28,298 nt of DNA from positions 1 through 28,298 of the forward strand of contig JAISPT010000016.1 in the NCBI GenBank assembly GCA_031274715.1, in the 5' to 3' direction. The DNA is from Azonexus sp. (lineage in GTDB: Bacteria > Pseudomonadota > Gammaproteobacteria > Burkholderiales > Rhodocyclaceae). A program made the position numbers and the translations under genes. Below, one piece after another: positions 8,108 through 16,094 of this stretch (positions within the stretch are counted from its first letter, which is position 1; the number at the start of each line of letters is the position of its first letter). The notes beneath the pieces were generated by a model that was given only the letters and a program-made list of their open reading frames with translations, was not told where the DNA came from and searched no databases.

Positions 8108-8890
8108 TTATTTCTGCTGTTTCTCGTAGAGTCCGACCACGTTTTCCATTTCCTCGAGGATGCGCTCGCTGGTCGTTGCCACCGCCAGCAGTTGCCGTTT
8201 GTCGCCGCTACCTTTCTGGTTCAGGGCATTCTCAAAGAACATCCACTGTTGCGCGACCAGTTCCAGGCTTTCCTTGATCAGCTGCGTATTGATCGGTGCC
8301 TGGTTCAATTCCTGCAAGGCCTGGACAAACTCCTTGCGGGCAGTAGCCAAGTTAGCTGCACTGCGGTCGTCAGCTACGCCCCAGGCTATCGCCTGATAGA
8401 ACTTGGCCATGCGCTGCGACAGCATGCGCTGGCGGCCGGAGATGTTGACCAGGTGACCGGCGGTCGTACCCGACAGTTTTTCAAGCTGCACCGTCCCTTG
8501 GTGGGCGATGGCCAGCACTTCCTCGGAAACGGCCAGCACTTTGCGCCCGTTTTCCGGCGAAGGAACGCTGCCGAGCAGTACATCCTTGTAGGCCAGCCAG
8601 GCGGTTTCAAGTTTCAGATAGGTATTCTTGATTTCCGGCGTCGACGCGAAATTCTTGAGTTCGACCAACTGGCGGTCGAAGGTGGCGACCGAACTGTCCA
8701 GAATCCTCTTGCTGTTCGCGGCATCGACCTGCATGCCGATCTGGAAATAGGCCTTGGCCATGCGCTGGGACAACATGCGCTGCCGCCCGGCCTTGTTGAT
8801 CGCCATATTGATATCGGTGATCTGCGCCAAGGCCTCACCGCCAGCCACAACCAGGATCAATGCGAGAAGCACGCTGGATAAGGCTCTCAT
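8108..8890 (-). CDS. Periplasmic protein with two PilJ-type (type IV pili MCP N-terminal) domains
   Basis: This is a predicted periplasmic 260-residue protein. Signal peptide MRALSSVLLALILVVAGGEALA precedes Gln23. The mature protein is all-helical and made of two homologous halves of the PilJ N-terminal family. Each half begins with the identical 11-residue motif RQRMLSQRMAK, at residues 36-46 and 153-163. The motif resembles the nitrate-binding P-box helix of NarX/NarQ-type sensors, and a PilJ domain binds nitrate in the chemoreceptor McpN of Pseudomonas aeruginosa. There is no transmembrane helix after the signal peptide and no output domain, so it is a free binding protein and not a receptor. 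Start ATG 8890 has GGAGGGG upstream. The gene precedes aroG on the same strand with a 119-bp gap. Nitrate or a similar oxyanion as ligand is inference. Confidence 0.8.
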   Translation of the reverse strand: MRALSSVLLALILVVAGGEALAQITDINMAINKAGRQRMLSQRMAKAYFQIGMQVDAANSKRILDSSVATFDRQLVELKNFASTPEIKNTYLKLETAWLAYKDVLLGSVPSPENGRKVLAVSEEVLAIAHQGTVQLEKLSGTTAGHLVNISGRQRMLSQRMAKFYQAIAWGVADDRSAANLATARKEFVQALQELNQAPINTQLIKESLELVAQQWMFFENALNQKGSGDKRQLLAVATTSERILEEMENVVGLYEKQQK

Positions 8891-9041
8891 ATCCCCTCCG
8901 CAGATGGTTCATGGAAAAATCGGAGGGTAGCGACAGCGAAAAACCAAATCCATGATAAGCATCAACAATCGTTGGTCGTGCTTAACTCATTGTCGACCCA
9001 TCCTGCGCCGACAACTGCAACGGAAACCGGTTGATGCCCGA

Positions 9042-9659
9042 TCAGGGCAATTGCGTCAGGTAATGGGCAATGGCAGTGATGTCGTCGTTCTTCAGCGTCG
9101 ACGTGGCAATGGCCATCAGCTTGTCGTTACGGATGCCCGTACCGTCGCGGTAACGCTGGATGCTGACCTGCAGGTAGGGTATCTGCTGCCCGGCCAAACG
9201 CGGATAGAGCTCCCCACCGTGGGCTCGCTCGCCATGACAACGGACGCACAGCTTGGTGAACAACACCTTGCCGCGCGCCACCAGGGCGGGGTTAGCCGGC
9301 GACGGCGGCACCGGCATGCTGGCGTAGTAGTGGGCGGTCTGCAGACGCTCGTCATCCTTGAGCACCTTGATCAGTCCTTGCATGAACGTGTTCTTACGCT
9401 CGCCGGTGCCGAACTTGCGAATCTGTTCGAGCAGATAGGCGGGATTCTGGCCGGCCAGGTTGGGTACCTCGGGGATCGTACTCACGCCATTCTCGCCGTG
9501 GCAATTGGTGCAGAAGAAAGTAACCTGCTTGCCGGCATCGACGGCCTGGCGGAGCGCCACCGGGTCAGTCGCGATGGCGTTCAGACGCTCCTGTGGCGTC
9601 TGGGCAAATGCCGAAGCGGAAAATAGCAAGCCTGCCATCACCAGCAATGAGCGCATCAT
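9042..9659 (-). CDS. Diheme cytochrome c (c4-like)
   Basis: This is a periplasmic electron-transfer protein with two class I heme c domains. Signal peptide MMRSLLVMAGLLFSASAFA is followed by Gln20. Heme-binding CXXCH motifs are CTNCH at 50-54 and CVRCH at 138-142. Domain 1 has a likely axial methionine in YASMPVPP (Met115), domain 2 in the C-terminal KLMAIATS region. Segments such as PNLAGQNPAYLLEQIRKF and PRLAGQQIPYLQVSIQRYR are typical of the cytochrome c4/c553 group that feeds electrons to terminal oxidases or reductases. I start at ATG 9659 after GGGGGATC; the open frame to 9701 would destroy the signal peptide. It is 25 bp downstream of tldD on the same strand, so the two may be co-transcribed, but no functional link is known. 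Confidence 0.88.
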   Translation of the reverse strand: MMRSLLVMAGLLFSASAFAQTPQERLNAIATDPVALRQAVDAGKQVTFFCTNCHGENGVSTIPEVPNLAGQNPAYLLEQIRKFGTGERKNTFMQGLIKVLKDDERLQTAHYYASMPVPPSPANPALVARGKVLFTKLCVRCHGERAHGGELYPRLAGQQIPYLQVSIQRYRDGTGIRNDKLMAIATSTLKNDDITAIAHYLTQLP

Positions 9660-9684
9660 GATCCCCCACAAAAAGTAGTAGTCA

Positions 9685-11127
9685 TTATGCCGTCCCGCCA
9701 ACCGTCAGTCCATCGATACGCAAAGTGGGTTGGCCGACGCCGACCGGCACGCTTTGTCCATCCTTGCCGCAGGTGCCGACCCCTGGGTCGAGGCGCAGGT
9801 CGTTACCGATCATCGAAATCCTGGTCATCGCATCGGGACCGTTGCCGATCAGCGTTGCCCCTTTGATCGGACGGGTCACCTTGCCGTCCTCGATCAGGTA
9901 GGCCTCGCTCATCGAGAACACAAACTTGCCGCTGGTGATGTCCACTTGGCCACCGCCAAAATTCACGGCGTAAATGCCCTTCTTAACCGAGGCGATGATC
10001 TCCTGCGGATCGTGTTGGCCGGCCAGCATCATGGTATTGGTCATGCGCGGCAGCGGCAGGTGGGCGAAGGATTCGCGCCGCCCGTTGCCGGTTGGGGCGA
10101 CGCCCATCAGCCGGGCGTTGAGGCTGTCCTGCAGGTAGCCCTTGAGGATGCCATCCTCGATCAGCACGGTGCGCCGGGTCGGGTTACCCTCGTCGTCGAT
10201 ATTCAACGAGCCGCGGCGATCGGCAATCGTGCCGTCGTCGATGACGGTCACGCCCTTGGCAGCGACGCGCTGGCCGACGCGGCCGGTGAAGGCTGAGCTG
10301 CCCTTGCGGTTGAAGTCGCCTTCCAGGCCGTGGCCGACCGCTTCGTGGAGCAGGATACCGGGCCAGCCGGAACCAAGTACGACGGTCATCTGGCCGGCCG
10401 GCGCAGCATCGGCGTGGAGATTGATGAGCGCTTGGTGCACCGCTTCGCCGGCATAGCGGCGCAGCACCTCGTCGTCAAAATAGGCAAAATCGAAGCGGCC
10501 GCCGCCGCCGGCCGAACCCTGCTCGCGCCGGCCCTCTTCCTCGACGATGACCGAGATCGAGCAACGCACCAGCGGCCGGACATCGGCCGCCAGCCGGCCG
10601 TCGGAGCCGGCCACCAGGACCACTTCGTACTCGCCAGCGAGCGAGGCCATGACTTGGACGACACGTGGATCGACGGCGCGAGCGAAGCTTTCCAGGCGCT
10701 CCAGCAAAGCGACCTTGGCTGCCGCCGGCAGCGAGGCGATCGGATCGTGCGGCACGTACAGCAGCGGACTGTCGGCAGCGCGCTTCAAAGCCGGTACCGG
10801 CCCGGCCTGGCCGGCGGCAGCGATGGCGCGGACGGCGCCGGCGGCGTCGCCCAGCGCCCGGACACTGATGTCGTCGGAGTAGGCAAAGGCCGTCTTTTCG
10901 CCGGAAATGGCCCGCACGCCGACACCCTGGTCGATGTTGAAGCTGCCCGATTTGACGATACCCTCGTCAAGGCTCCAAGCCTCGGAACGCGAATACTGGA
11001 AGTAGAGGTCAGCGTAGTCGACCTGATGCGTCAATATCTGGCCAAAAGTCCGCGACAGATCGGCTTCGCTGAGCGCAAAGGGTTCGAGCAGCAGGGATTC
11101 GGCTTGCGCCAGGATGTTGGAATTCAT
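9685..11127 (-). CDS. tldD: Metalloprotease TldD
   Basis: TldD forms a heterodimer with TldE/PmbA that degrades unfolded peptides. In E. coli it is needed for microcin B17 maturation and breakdown of the CcdA antitoxin. The 480-residue product matches the family length (481 in E. coli). The zinc-binding motif HEAVGHGLEGD is at 261-271, with the family HExxxH spacing. Other signatures are the N-terminal DYADLYFQYSRSEAWSLDEG, GVGVRAISGEKTAFAYSDD, and the C-terminal PGVGTCGKDGQ and VGVGQPTLRIDGLTVGG. I choose ATG 11127, preceded by TAGGAG; the longer frame to 11235 has no homology. TldE/PmbA is not in the window, as is usual. It follows the Nit-type amidase gene on the same strand after 160 bp. 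Confidence 0.95.
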   Translation of the reverse strand: MNSNILAQAESLLLEPFALSEADLSRTFGQILTHQVDYADLYFQYSRSEAWSLDEGIVKSGSFNIDQGVGVRAISGEKTAFAYSDDISVRALGDAAGAVRAIAAAGQAGPVPALKRAADSPLLYVPHDPIASLPAAAKVALLERLESFARAVDPRVVQVMASLAGEYEVVLVAGSDGRLAADVRPLVRCSISVIVEEEGRREQGSAGGGGRFDFAYFDDEVLRRYAGEAVHQALINLHADAAPAGQMTVVLGSGWPGILLHEAVGHGLEGDFNRKGSSAFTGRVGQRVAAKGVTVIDDGTIADRRGSLNIDDEGNPTRRTVLIEDGILKGYLQDSLNARLMGVAPTGNGRRESFAHLPLPRMTNTMMLAGQHDPQEIIASVKKGIYAVNFGGGQVDITSGKFVFSMSEAYLIEDGKVTRPIKGATLIGNGPDAMTRISMIGNDLRLDPGVGTCGKDGQSVPVGVGQPTLRIDGLTVGGTA

Positions 11128-11287
11128 CGGGACTCCTAGAAAAAACTGATGCCGCCAGGTTGCGGCGCGTAGCGAGCGGCAAGGGAAAGCGCGCTCGGGA
11201 TGGCTTTCGGTTCGTTTGGCAAAACCCGGCGACACTCCGCTGGCTGCAGTGGCTGGGAAAGCCGTCGCCAGCGCTTATCCACCACCG

Positions 11288-12097
11288 TCACAGTTTACGG
11301 TGCGCCAGCGCCGGCAGGCTCTGGCGGATTTCGGCGATGCGCGCATGGTCGAGGTCAGCGATGGCGATGCCCGGCCCTTTCATCTTGCGGTCGAGAATCT
11401 CGCCCCAGGGATCGACGATCATGCTGTTGCCGTGCGTCACCCGGCCGCTTTCGTGACGGCCGCCCTGGGCTGCCGCCAGCACGTAGCATTGGTTCTCGAT
11501 GGCCCGGGCGCGGAGCAGGATTTCCCAGTGGGCACGGCCGGTGGTGTCAGTAAAGGCAGCCGGTACCAGGATCAGGTCCACCGGCGCCAGAGCCCGGTAC
11601 AGTTCGGGGAAACGCAGGTCGTAACAGATCGACAGGGCGATGCGGCCGAACGGCGTAGCGAGCGCCACCGGCCGGTCGCCGGCTTCGATGAACGCCGCCT
11701 CGTCATAGCGCTCGTCACCTTTGGTGAAACCGAACAAGTGCACTTTGTCGTAGCGCTGGACACAAGCGCCACTGGAGTCGTAGACCAGCGTCGCATTGCG
11801 CATCTTGTCCGACGTCGCGGCGGTCAACGGCAGCGAGCCGGCAACGATCCACACACCATGGCGCGCCGACGTTTCCGCCAGCCAGTCCTGTACCGGTCCG
11901 CGGCCGAAGTCCTCGCGGGCACGAACGCGATCGGCATCGACATTGCCGATAATCGGGAAATACTCGGGCAGCACAAGCAGTTGCGCCCCCTGGTCGACGG
12001 CCTCGGCGACCAGTCGGGTAGCGGCCTGCAGGTTGTCGCCGACGCGCGGGCCGGAAATCATCTGCAAGGCGGCGATGCGGCAGTTCTGCGGGTTCAC
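11288..12097 (-). CDS. Carbon-nitrogen hydrolase, Nit1-type (probable deaminated-glutathione amidase)
   Basis: This is a nitrilase-superfamily amidase. The 269-residue product has the Glu-Lys-Cys triad: Glu45 in LVLPEYF, Lys118 in YDKVHLF and Cys158 in SICYDLRFPELYR. The sequence around these residues (HLFGFTKGDERYDEAA; ERALLRARAIEN-like region) fits the Nit1 branch, whose members repair deaminated glutathione. The GTG start at 12097 overlaps the stop of yhdP as GTGA, so translation is coupled. Nitrilase-like amidases lie between yhdP and tldD in many betaproteobacteria, which supports the assignment of the neighbourhood more than the precise substrate. Family is certain; substrate is inferred. 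Confidence 0.9.
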   Translation of the reverse strand: MNPQNCRIAALQMISGPRVGDNLQAATRLVAEAVDQGAQLLVLPEYFPIIGNVDADRVRAREDFGRGPVQDWLAETSARHGVWIVAGSLPLTAATSDKMRNATLVYDSSGACVQRYDKVHLFGFTKGDERYDEAAFIEAGDRPVALATPFGRIALSICYDLRFPELYRALAPVDLILVPAAFTDTTGRAHWEILLRARAIENQCYVLAAAQGGRHESGRVTHGNSMIVDPWGEILDRKMKGPGIAIADLDHARIAEIRQSLPALAHRKL

Positions 12098-15000
12098 GGG
12101 CGGGCCCCTGGTTGGGGGGCGGTCTGGGCTTCTTCACTCTGACCCATTGTGTTGACCTGCGGGTCACTCCAAGTGCCGGTAACGTGGTAGCGGTAGCTGA
12201 TCAGGCGGTTGAGCGGCCGCCTGAGCACCGTGTTGGCCGCCAACACCGCCACGCCAACCACTGGATTGACCAGCGCGGCGGCACCGACGGCGGCTAGGCT
12301 GCCGACTTCCGGACGAACCACGACACGCAGGTCCTGCGTCTCCTGGCGCAGGTCGGTTTCGCCTTCTATCTCGATCTGCGCCGCCGGCCCGTTAATGCGC
12401 AGCGGCCCGACGGTGCGCATGATGCCCTGGTCGATGGCCAAGCGGCTGTCGATGCTGTCGAAGGCCAGGCCGTCGCTGAAAATGTCGCGGAAATCGAGCG
12501 TCAGCCGACGCGGCAAGGCCTGCAGCGAAATCAGTCCCAGCAACTTGCCGACCCCGGGATCGATCTGGTTGAACTGACCATTCCTGGCGTTGACGCGCAT
12601 CTGCCCGCTCAGCGATGGGTAGTGGATGCCGGTCGGCGGCCCATTCCATTGCACTTTGCCGGACAAGGTCGCGGTGCCACGGCGGACCGCGTCGACGTGG
12701 CCAAGGCGGTTGAGCAACTTGCCGACATCACGGGCGTTGAGTTCAAACTCCAATTGCGTCTGATGGCGGCCGCCGGTGTTGGCCCAGACGCCCTTACCGT
12801 TCAGCGTGCCGTCCGGATTCTGCAAGCTCAACTGCTCCATGCGCCAGGCACCAGGCGTATTGTTGGCCTTCACTTCGAGGCGGCCAAGCGCCATGTCGCC
12901 GATGTGCAAATCATCCACCACCAGGTTCATGCCGGGCAGGCTGTTGACTCGGCTGTCACCGGCTGGCGCGCCTTCCGCGGCCGTCGGACGGACGATCAGG
13001 CGGCGCAAGCGGCCTTCCACCCAGCCTTCGCCGCCACTGCGCCAGAGCAGATCGCCGCTCGCCTCGTCGGCATCGATGCCGGCCCGCCAACCGCCATCGG
13101 CCGGACGCAGGTTGAGGTTGACCCGGCGATAATCGCTCCCCATCAAACGCAGCAACGGCGTCGTCACGACGACCTGGGCAAGTTCCAGACTACCGTCGAT
13201 AGCGCTACCACCGGCACTACCGCCGCCTTGCGGCAGAAGGTCGCGCCAGGCATCGGCATCCAGGCGTGGCGCGGTGATGCGGACTGCCAACCCCCTGTCC
13301 GGCAGCCTGGCATCGGCCTCGCCGACCACCACCACACCCCGCTCCAGGGCGCCATCGCGGCGAACCACAGTGGCACGGCCGAGCATACCGAGACTGACGC
13401 GGTACTGTTCGCGGCCGCCATTGAGCGCGCTGCGTTCGATGCGCAGCGGCAGCGGTGCAGTCGCCGCCTTGCCTAGCGGCTCCGGCAGCGGTGAAACGAT
13501 GCCGACCAGATCGGACTGGATCACCACCTCGGCTTCGCGCTTGCGGATGCCGATGTCGGCCCGCCAGGCGGTACTGCCGCTCAATCGATCGACCAGCGGC
13601 CAGGCGAAATGCCTACTCACCTCGGCGATGGCGGCGGTGCCGCCGGCCTTGATGTCGACCTTGTCGCCAGCGTTGCGGATCTGGATCTTGAACGGCCCGC
13701 CGAACACCCGGCCGGTAATTTCCTGGGCGGCGATCGTCGCTTCCGTGAAGTTGAGCAGACCGTTGACCTGGGTCAGCGGCGGCAGGCCGTCAAGCAGTTC
13801 CAACTCATTGTTCTGGAAACGATAACGGCCACGCACGCGGGTTTCGTCGATATGCTGCAGCGGCAAGTCGAGTTCCAAATCGAGGTGGCCGTCGCCCCTA
13901 GCATGCATGCCCTCGGTGAAACGATCGATGTCGCCAGCCACCGGGCTGCGCTCGATGAAATTCAGGAATGCGCCGGTCGGTCCGGCGGCGACGCCGCGCA
14001 CCAACAGCATTTCCTCGGCGGATTCGAAATCGGGAATGACGACGGTCACATCGGACAACCTGGCGCCGAGGATGCGACCGCTGCGGGCAGTAACCCGCAT
14101 GCCGACGCCGAATTCCATGTCGGCATCGATGCCGTCGATCAACGGCCAGCCGTCGGCATAGTCGACACGGGCGTCGGCAACCTTGGCGGTGATGCGGAAC
14201 TGACCGCTCCGGCTGTCACGGAAAGGAAAATCGGCCAGATTGCCCTTGAGGATCAGCTTGGCGTCGGAGGCACGGCCGCCGGTGATGCCGCGGCGCACCC
14301 AATCACGGGCATCGGCACCGACGGCAAGCGGCAGATAGCGCCAGACGGCGCGCCCGTCGGCGCGCGCCAGCGTCGCCTGCAAATCGATGACACCCGGCCC
14401 GTCGCCGCTGAAGCGGTAGTTGCCGTGCGCCTCGCCAGCGGCGTCGGGGCTGGCGAACTCAAGCCGTGGCAAGCGGACGTCGATGCTGCCGCCAGCGACG
14501 GTCCAGCGCGCGGTAGCGCGCAAGGTATCGAGCGCGATATCCGGCTCGGGGAATACCGCCGGCAGCGACAGGGTTGAACGCTCGCTGTCGAGCATCAGAT
14601 CGCCGCCCTTCTCGCTCAGGTCAATGCGACCGCTCAGGCCGCTGCCGCCGGGAAAGGCACCGCCGGGCAGCATACCGAGACCGGAGAAGGCGGCCTGCAG
14701 CGCGTAGCGTTTCAGCGTCTCGTCCTCGATGCCCCAACTGGCGCGCAATTCCGAAACCTGTCCCTGCGGCCGGTGCTGGTTCAGCAACTGGCGGCTGTGC
14801 TCGTCCAGCGGCAGGTACTCGGCCAACGCGGCGAGCACGCCGAGATCGAGGAAGCTGGCGCTGGCATTGCCGTTGATCAGGCGACTGCCCGGCTCTTGGC
14901 GCCAGGTGACAAGAAAATCGGTCGGCGCAATGCGCACGCCCTGGTGCGTCAGCAGTTCGAGCTTGCGCCCGCGCAGGGACCATTCGCCAGTCTTGTAGCG

Positions 15001-15993
15001 CCCTTCGAGGCGGCCGCGCAGGCTGTCCAGATTGAGTTCAGGCAAGGCCGGCTGCAAGCGCAGGCGCAACTCCTCAAGCGCCAAGTCAGCGGTCACCGTG
15101 CCGCCGGCATTGGCGAGATCGCCCCAGATACGCAGGGCACCGCGCCCTTGCGGCAGGTCGATGGGGTAATCAACCCAGGCCCGCCAGCCGGCGAGATCGG
15201 CATAATCGACCTGGACGAAGACCTTGCCGGCCAGCTTCTCGAACGCCTCGCCGAGATTGCCGATGATTTCGCCGCGGATGTCGAGGCGATCGGCCAGCGC
15301 CGCTGGCGGCGCCGCCGACAGGCCGAAACTGTGGTTCCGGCCGCGGTTGTCGAGAGCAAACTGAAAGTCTTCGAGAAGCAGCGACGGCGCTTGGCGCAAC
15401 TGGTCGTCCCAGACGATGGTCGCGTCGCGGATACGGATGCGCTTCTGCGCCAGCACCCAGTCGGCGAAGCCGGAGTCGCCGTCGGCGGTCGCCGAAATGC
15501 CGGCCACGGTGATGTGCCCCGCACTGTCACGCCGGATTTGCAGCACCGGCCCGTCGAAGGCAAGCAGCGCCAGCACCGGCCGCCAGCGCCACAGCGACTG
15601 CCAGGACAGGACGCCTTCGACGCGGGCCAGGGTAAAGGTCGGTTCGCCGCCAGCGTCGAGCAAGCGCACGTCGTCGAGTATCAGATCGGGGTTCAGGCCC
15701 TGCCAGCGGGCGGCGATGTGGCCGATGCTGACCTGCTGGCCGACGACGCGGCTGGCGGCCTGCTCGATCTCCGCCTTGTGCTCGCCGATCTGCGGCAGGA
15801 TCGCGTAGCGCAGCAGCAATACCACCAGCACCAGCAGCAACCAAGCGGCGAAGGCGGTCCAGCCGAGCAGGCGCAGCCCGCGCTGCACGGCCGGCCGAAG
15901 TAGCAGCGGCCACAGCCAGTGCAGGCGATGATAAATGGCGACGCGCAGCGGCGACGGACGAACCACCGGAGATGGACGAACAGGTTCAGTCAC
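12094..15993 (-). CDS. yhdP: YhdP family AsmA-like phospholipid transport protein
   Basis: This is a very large inner-membrane-anchored envelope protein (1299 residues). In E. coli YhdP acts with TamB and YdbH as bridge-like proteins that carry phospholipids to the outer membrane. One transmembrane helix near residues 43-65 (WTAFAAWLLLVLVVLLLRYA) follows a short basic cytoplasmic segment. The rest is a long periplasmic beta-rich repeat region with AsmA-type sequences such as GRLEGRYKTGEWSLRGRKLELL, DIDRFTEGMHARGDGHLDLEL and, at the C-terminus, VGKLLGLISLQALPRRLTLDF and INGPAAQIEIEGETDL. A Pro/Arg-poor hydrophobic stretch (ALVNPVVGVAVLAANTVLRRP) near the end is typical. The GTG start at 15993 has no clear ribosome binding site, so the start could lie slightly downstream. 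It is divergent from glnE, a common arrangement in beta- and gammaproteobacteria. Confidence 0.92.
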   Translation of the reverse strand: MTEPVRPSPVVRPSPLRVAIYHRLHWLWPLLLRPAVQRGLRLLGWTAFAAWLLLVLVVLLLRYAILPQIGEHKAEIEQAASRVVGQQVSIGHIAARWQGLNPDLILDDVRLLDAGGEPTFTLARVEGVLSWQSLWRWRPVLALLAFDGPVLQIRRDSAGHITVAGISATADGDSGFADWVLAQKRIRIRDATIVWDDQLRQAPSLLLEDFQFALDNRGRNHSFGLSAAPPAALADRLDIRGEIIGNLGEAFEKLAGKVFVQVDYADLAGWRAWVDYPIDLPQGRGALRIWGDLANAGGTVTADLALEELRLRLQPALPELNLDSLRGRLEGRYKTGEWSLRGRKLELLTHQGVRIAPTDFLVTWRQEPGSRLINGNASASFLDLGVLAALAEYLPLDEHSRQLLNQHRPQGQVSELRASWGIEDETLKRYALQAAFSGLGMLPGGAFPGGSGLSGRIDLSEKGGDLMLDSERSTLSLPAVFPEPDIALDTLRATARWTVAGGSIDVRLPRLEFASPDAAGEAHGNYRFSGDGPGVIDLQATLARADGRAVWRYLPLAVGADARDWVRRGITGGRASDAKLILKGNLADFPFRDSRSGQFRITAKVADARVDYADGWPLIDGIDADMEFGVGMRVTARSGRILGARLSDVTVVIPDFESAEEMLLVRGVAAGPTGAFLNFIERSPVAGDIDRFTEGMHARGDGHLDLELDLPLQHIDETRVRGRYRFQNNELELLDGLPPLTQVNGLLNFTEATIAAQEITGRVFGGPFKIQIRNAGDKVDIKAGGTAAIAEVSRHFAWPLVDRLSGSTAWRADIGIRKREAEVVIQSDLVGIVSPLPEPLGKAATAPLPLRIERSALNGGREQYRVSLGMLGRATVVRRDGALERGVVVVGEADARLPDRGLAVRITAPRLDADAWRDLLPQGGGSAGGSAIDGSLELAQVVVTTPLLRLMGSDYRRVNLNLRPADGGWRAGIDADEASGDLLWRSGGEGWVEGRLRRLIVRPTAAEGAPAGDSRVNSLPGMNLVVDDLHIGDMALGRLEVKANNTPGAWRMEQLSLQNPDGTLNGKGVWANTGGRHQTQLEFELNARDVGKLLNRLGHVDAVRRGTATLSGKVQWNGPPTGIHYPSLSGQMRVNARNGQFNQIDPGVGKLLGLISLQALPRRLTLDFRDIFSDGLAFDSIDSRLAIDQGIMRTVGPLRINGPAAQIEIEGETDLRQETQDLRVVVRPEVGSLAAVGAAALVNPVVGVAVLAANTVLRRPLNRLISYRYHVTGTWSDPQVNTMGQSEEAQTAPQPGARP

Positions 15994-16006
15994 GTGGGCA
16001 AGCGCT

Positions 16007-16036
16007 TTGCCAGAAGGTTTGCTGGGTCACTACAAT
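16007..16036 (+). promoter_or_regulatory. Candidate sigma-70 promoter of glnE
   Basis: TTGCCA (16007-16012) and TACAAT (16031-16036) are separated by 18 bp and lie about 60 bp before the glnE start, in the 101-bp gap shared with divergent yhdP. Each hexamer matches consensus at five of six positions. I see no NtrC or sigma-54 site. Confidence 0.5.
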
Positions 16037-16094
16037 CGGCATTCAACAAAAAGATCATTCTATCCTTTTCGGCCCTGCGGCCGCGCGAGCATCC

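Noticed and set aside
8952..9626. 224-codon plus-strand frame across the cytochrome c region
   Set aside because: It is antisense to a clear diheme cytochrome c with two CXXCH motifs and a signal peptide; the frame has no domain of its own.
11128..11287. Possible regulatory element in the 160-bp gap between tldD and the amidase gene
   Set aside because: Only a 5-bp stem (GCCGC/GCGGC at 11151-11166) is visible, which is not distinguishable from background in GC-rich DNA.
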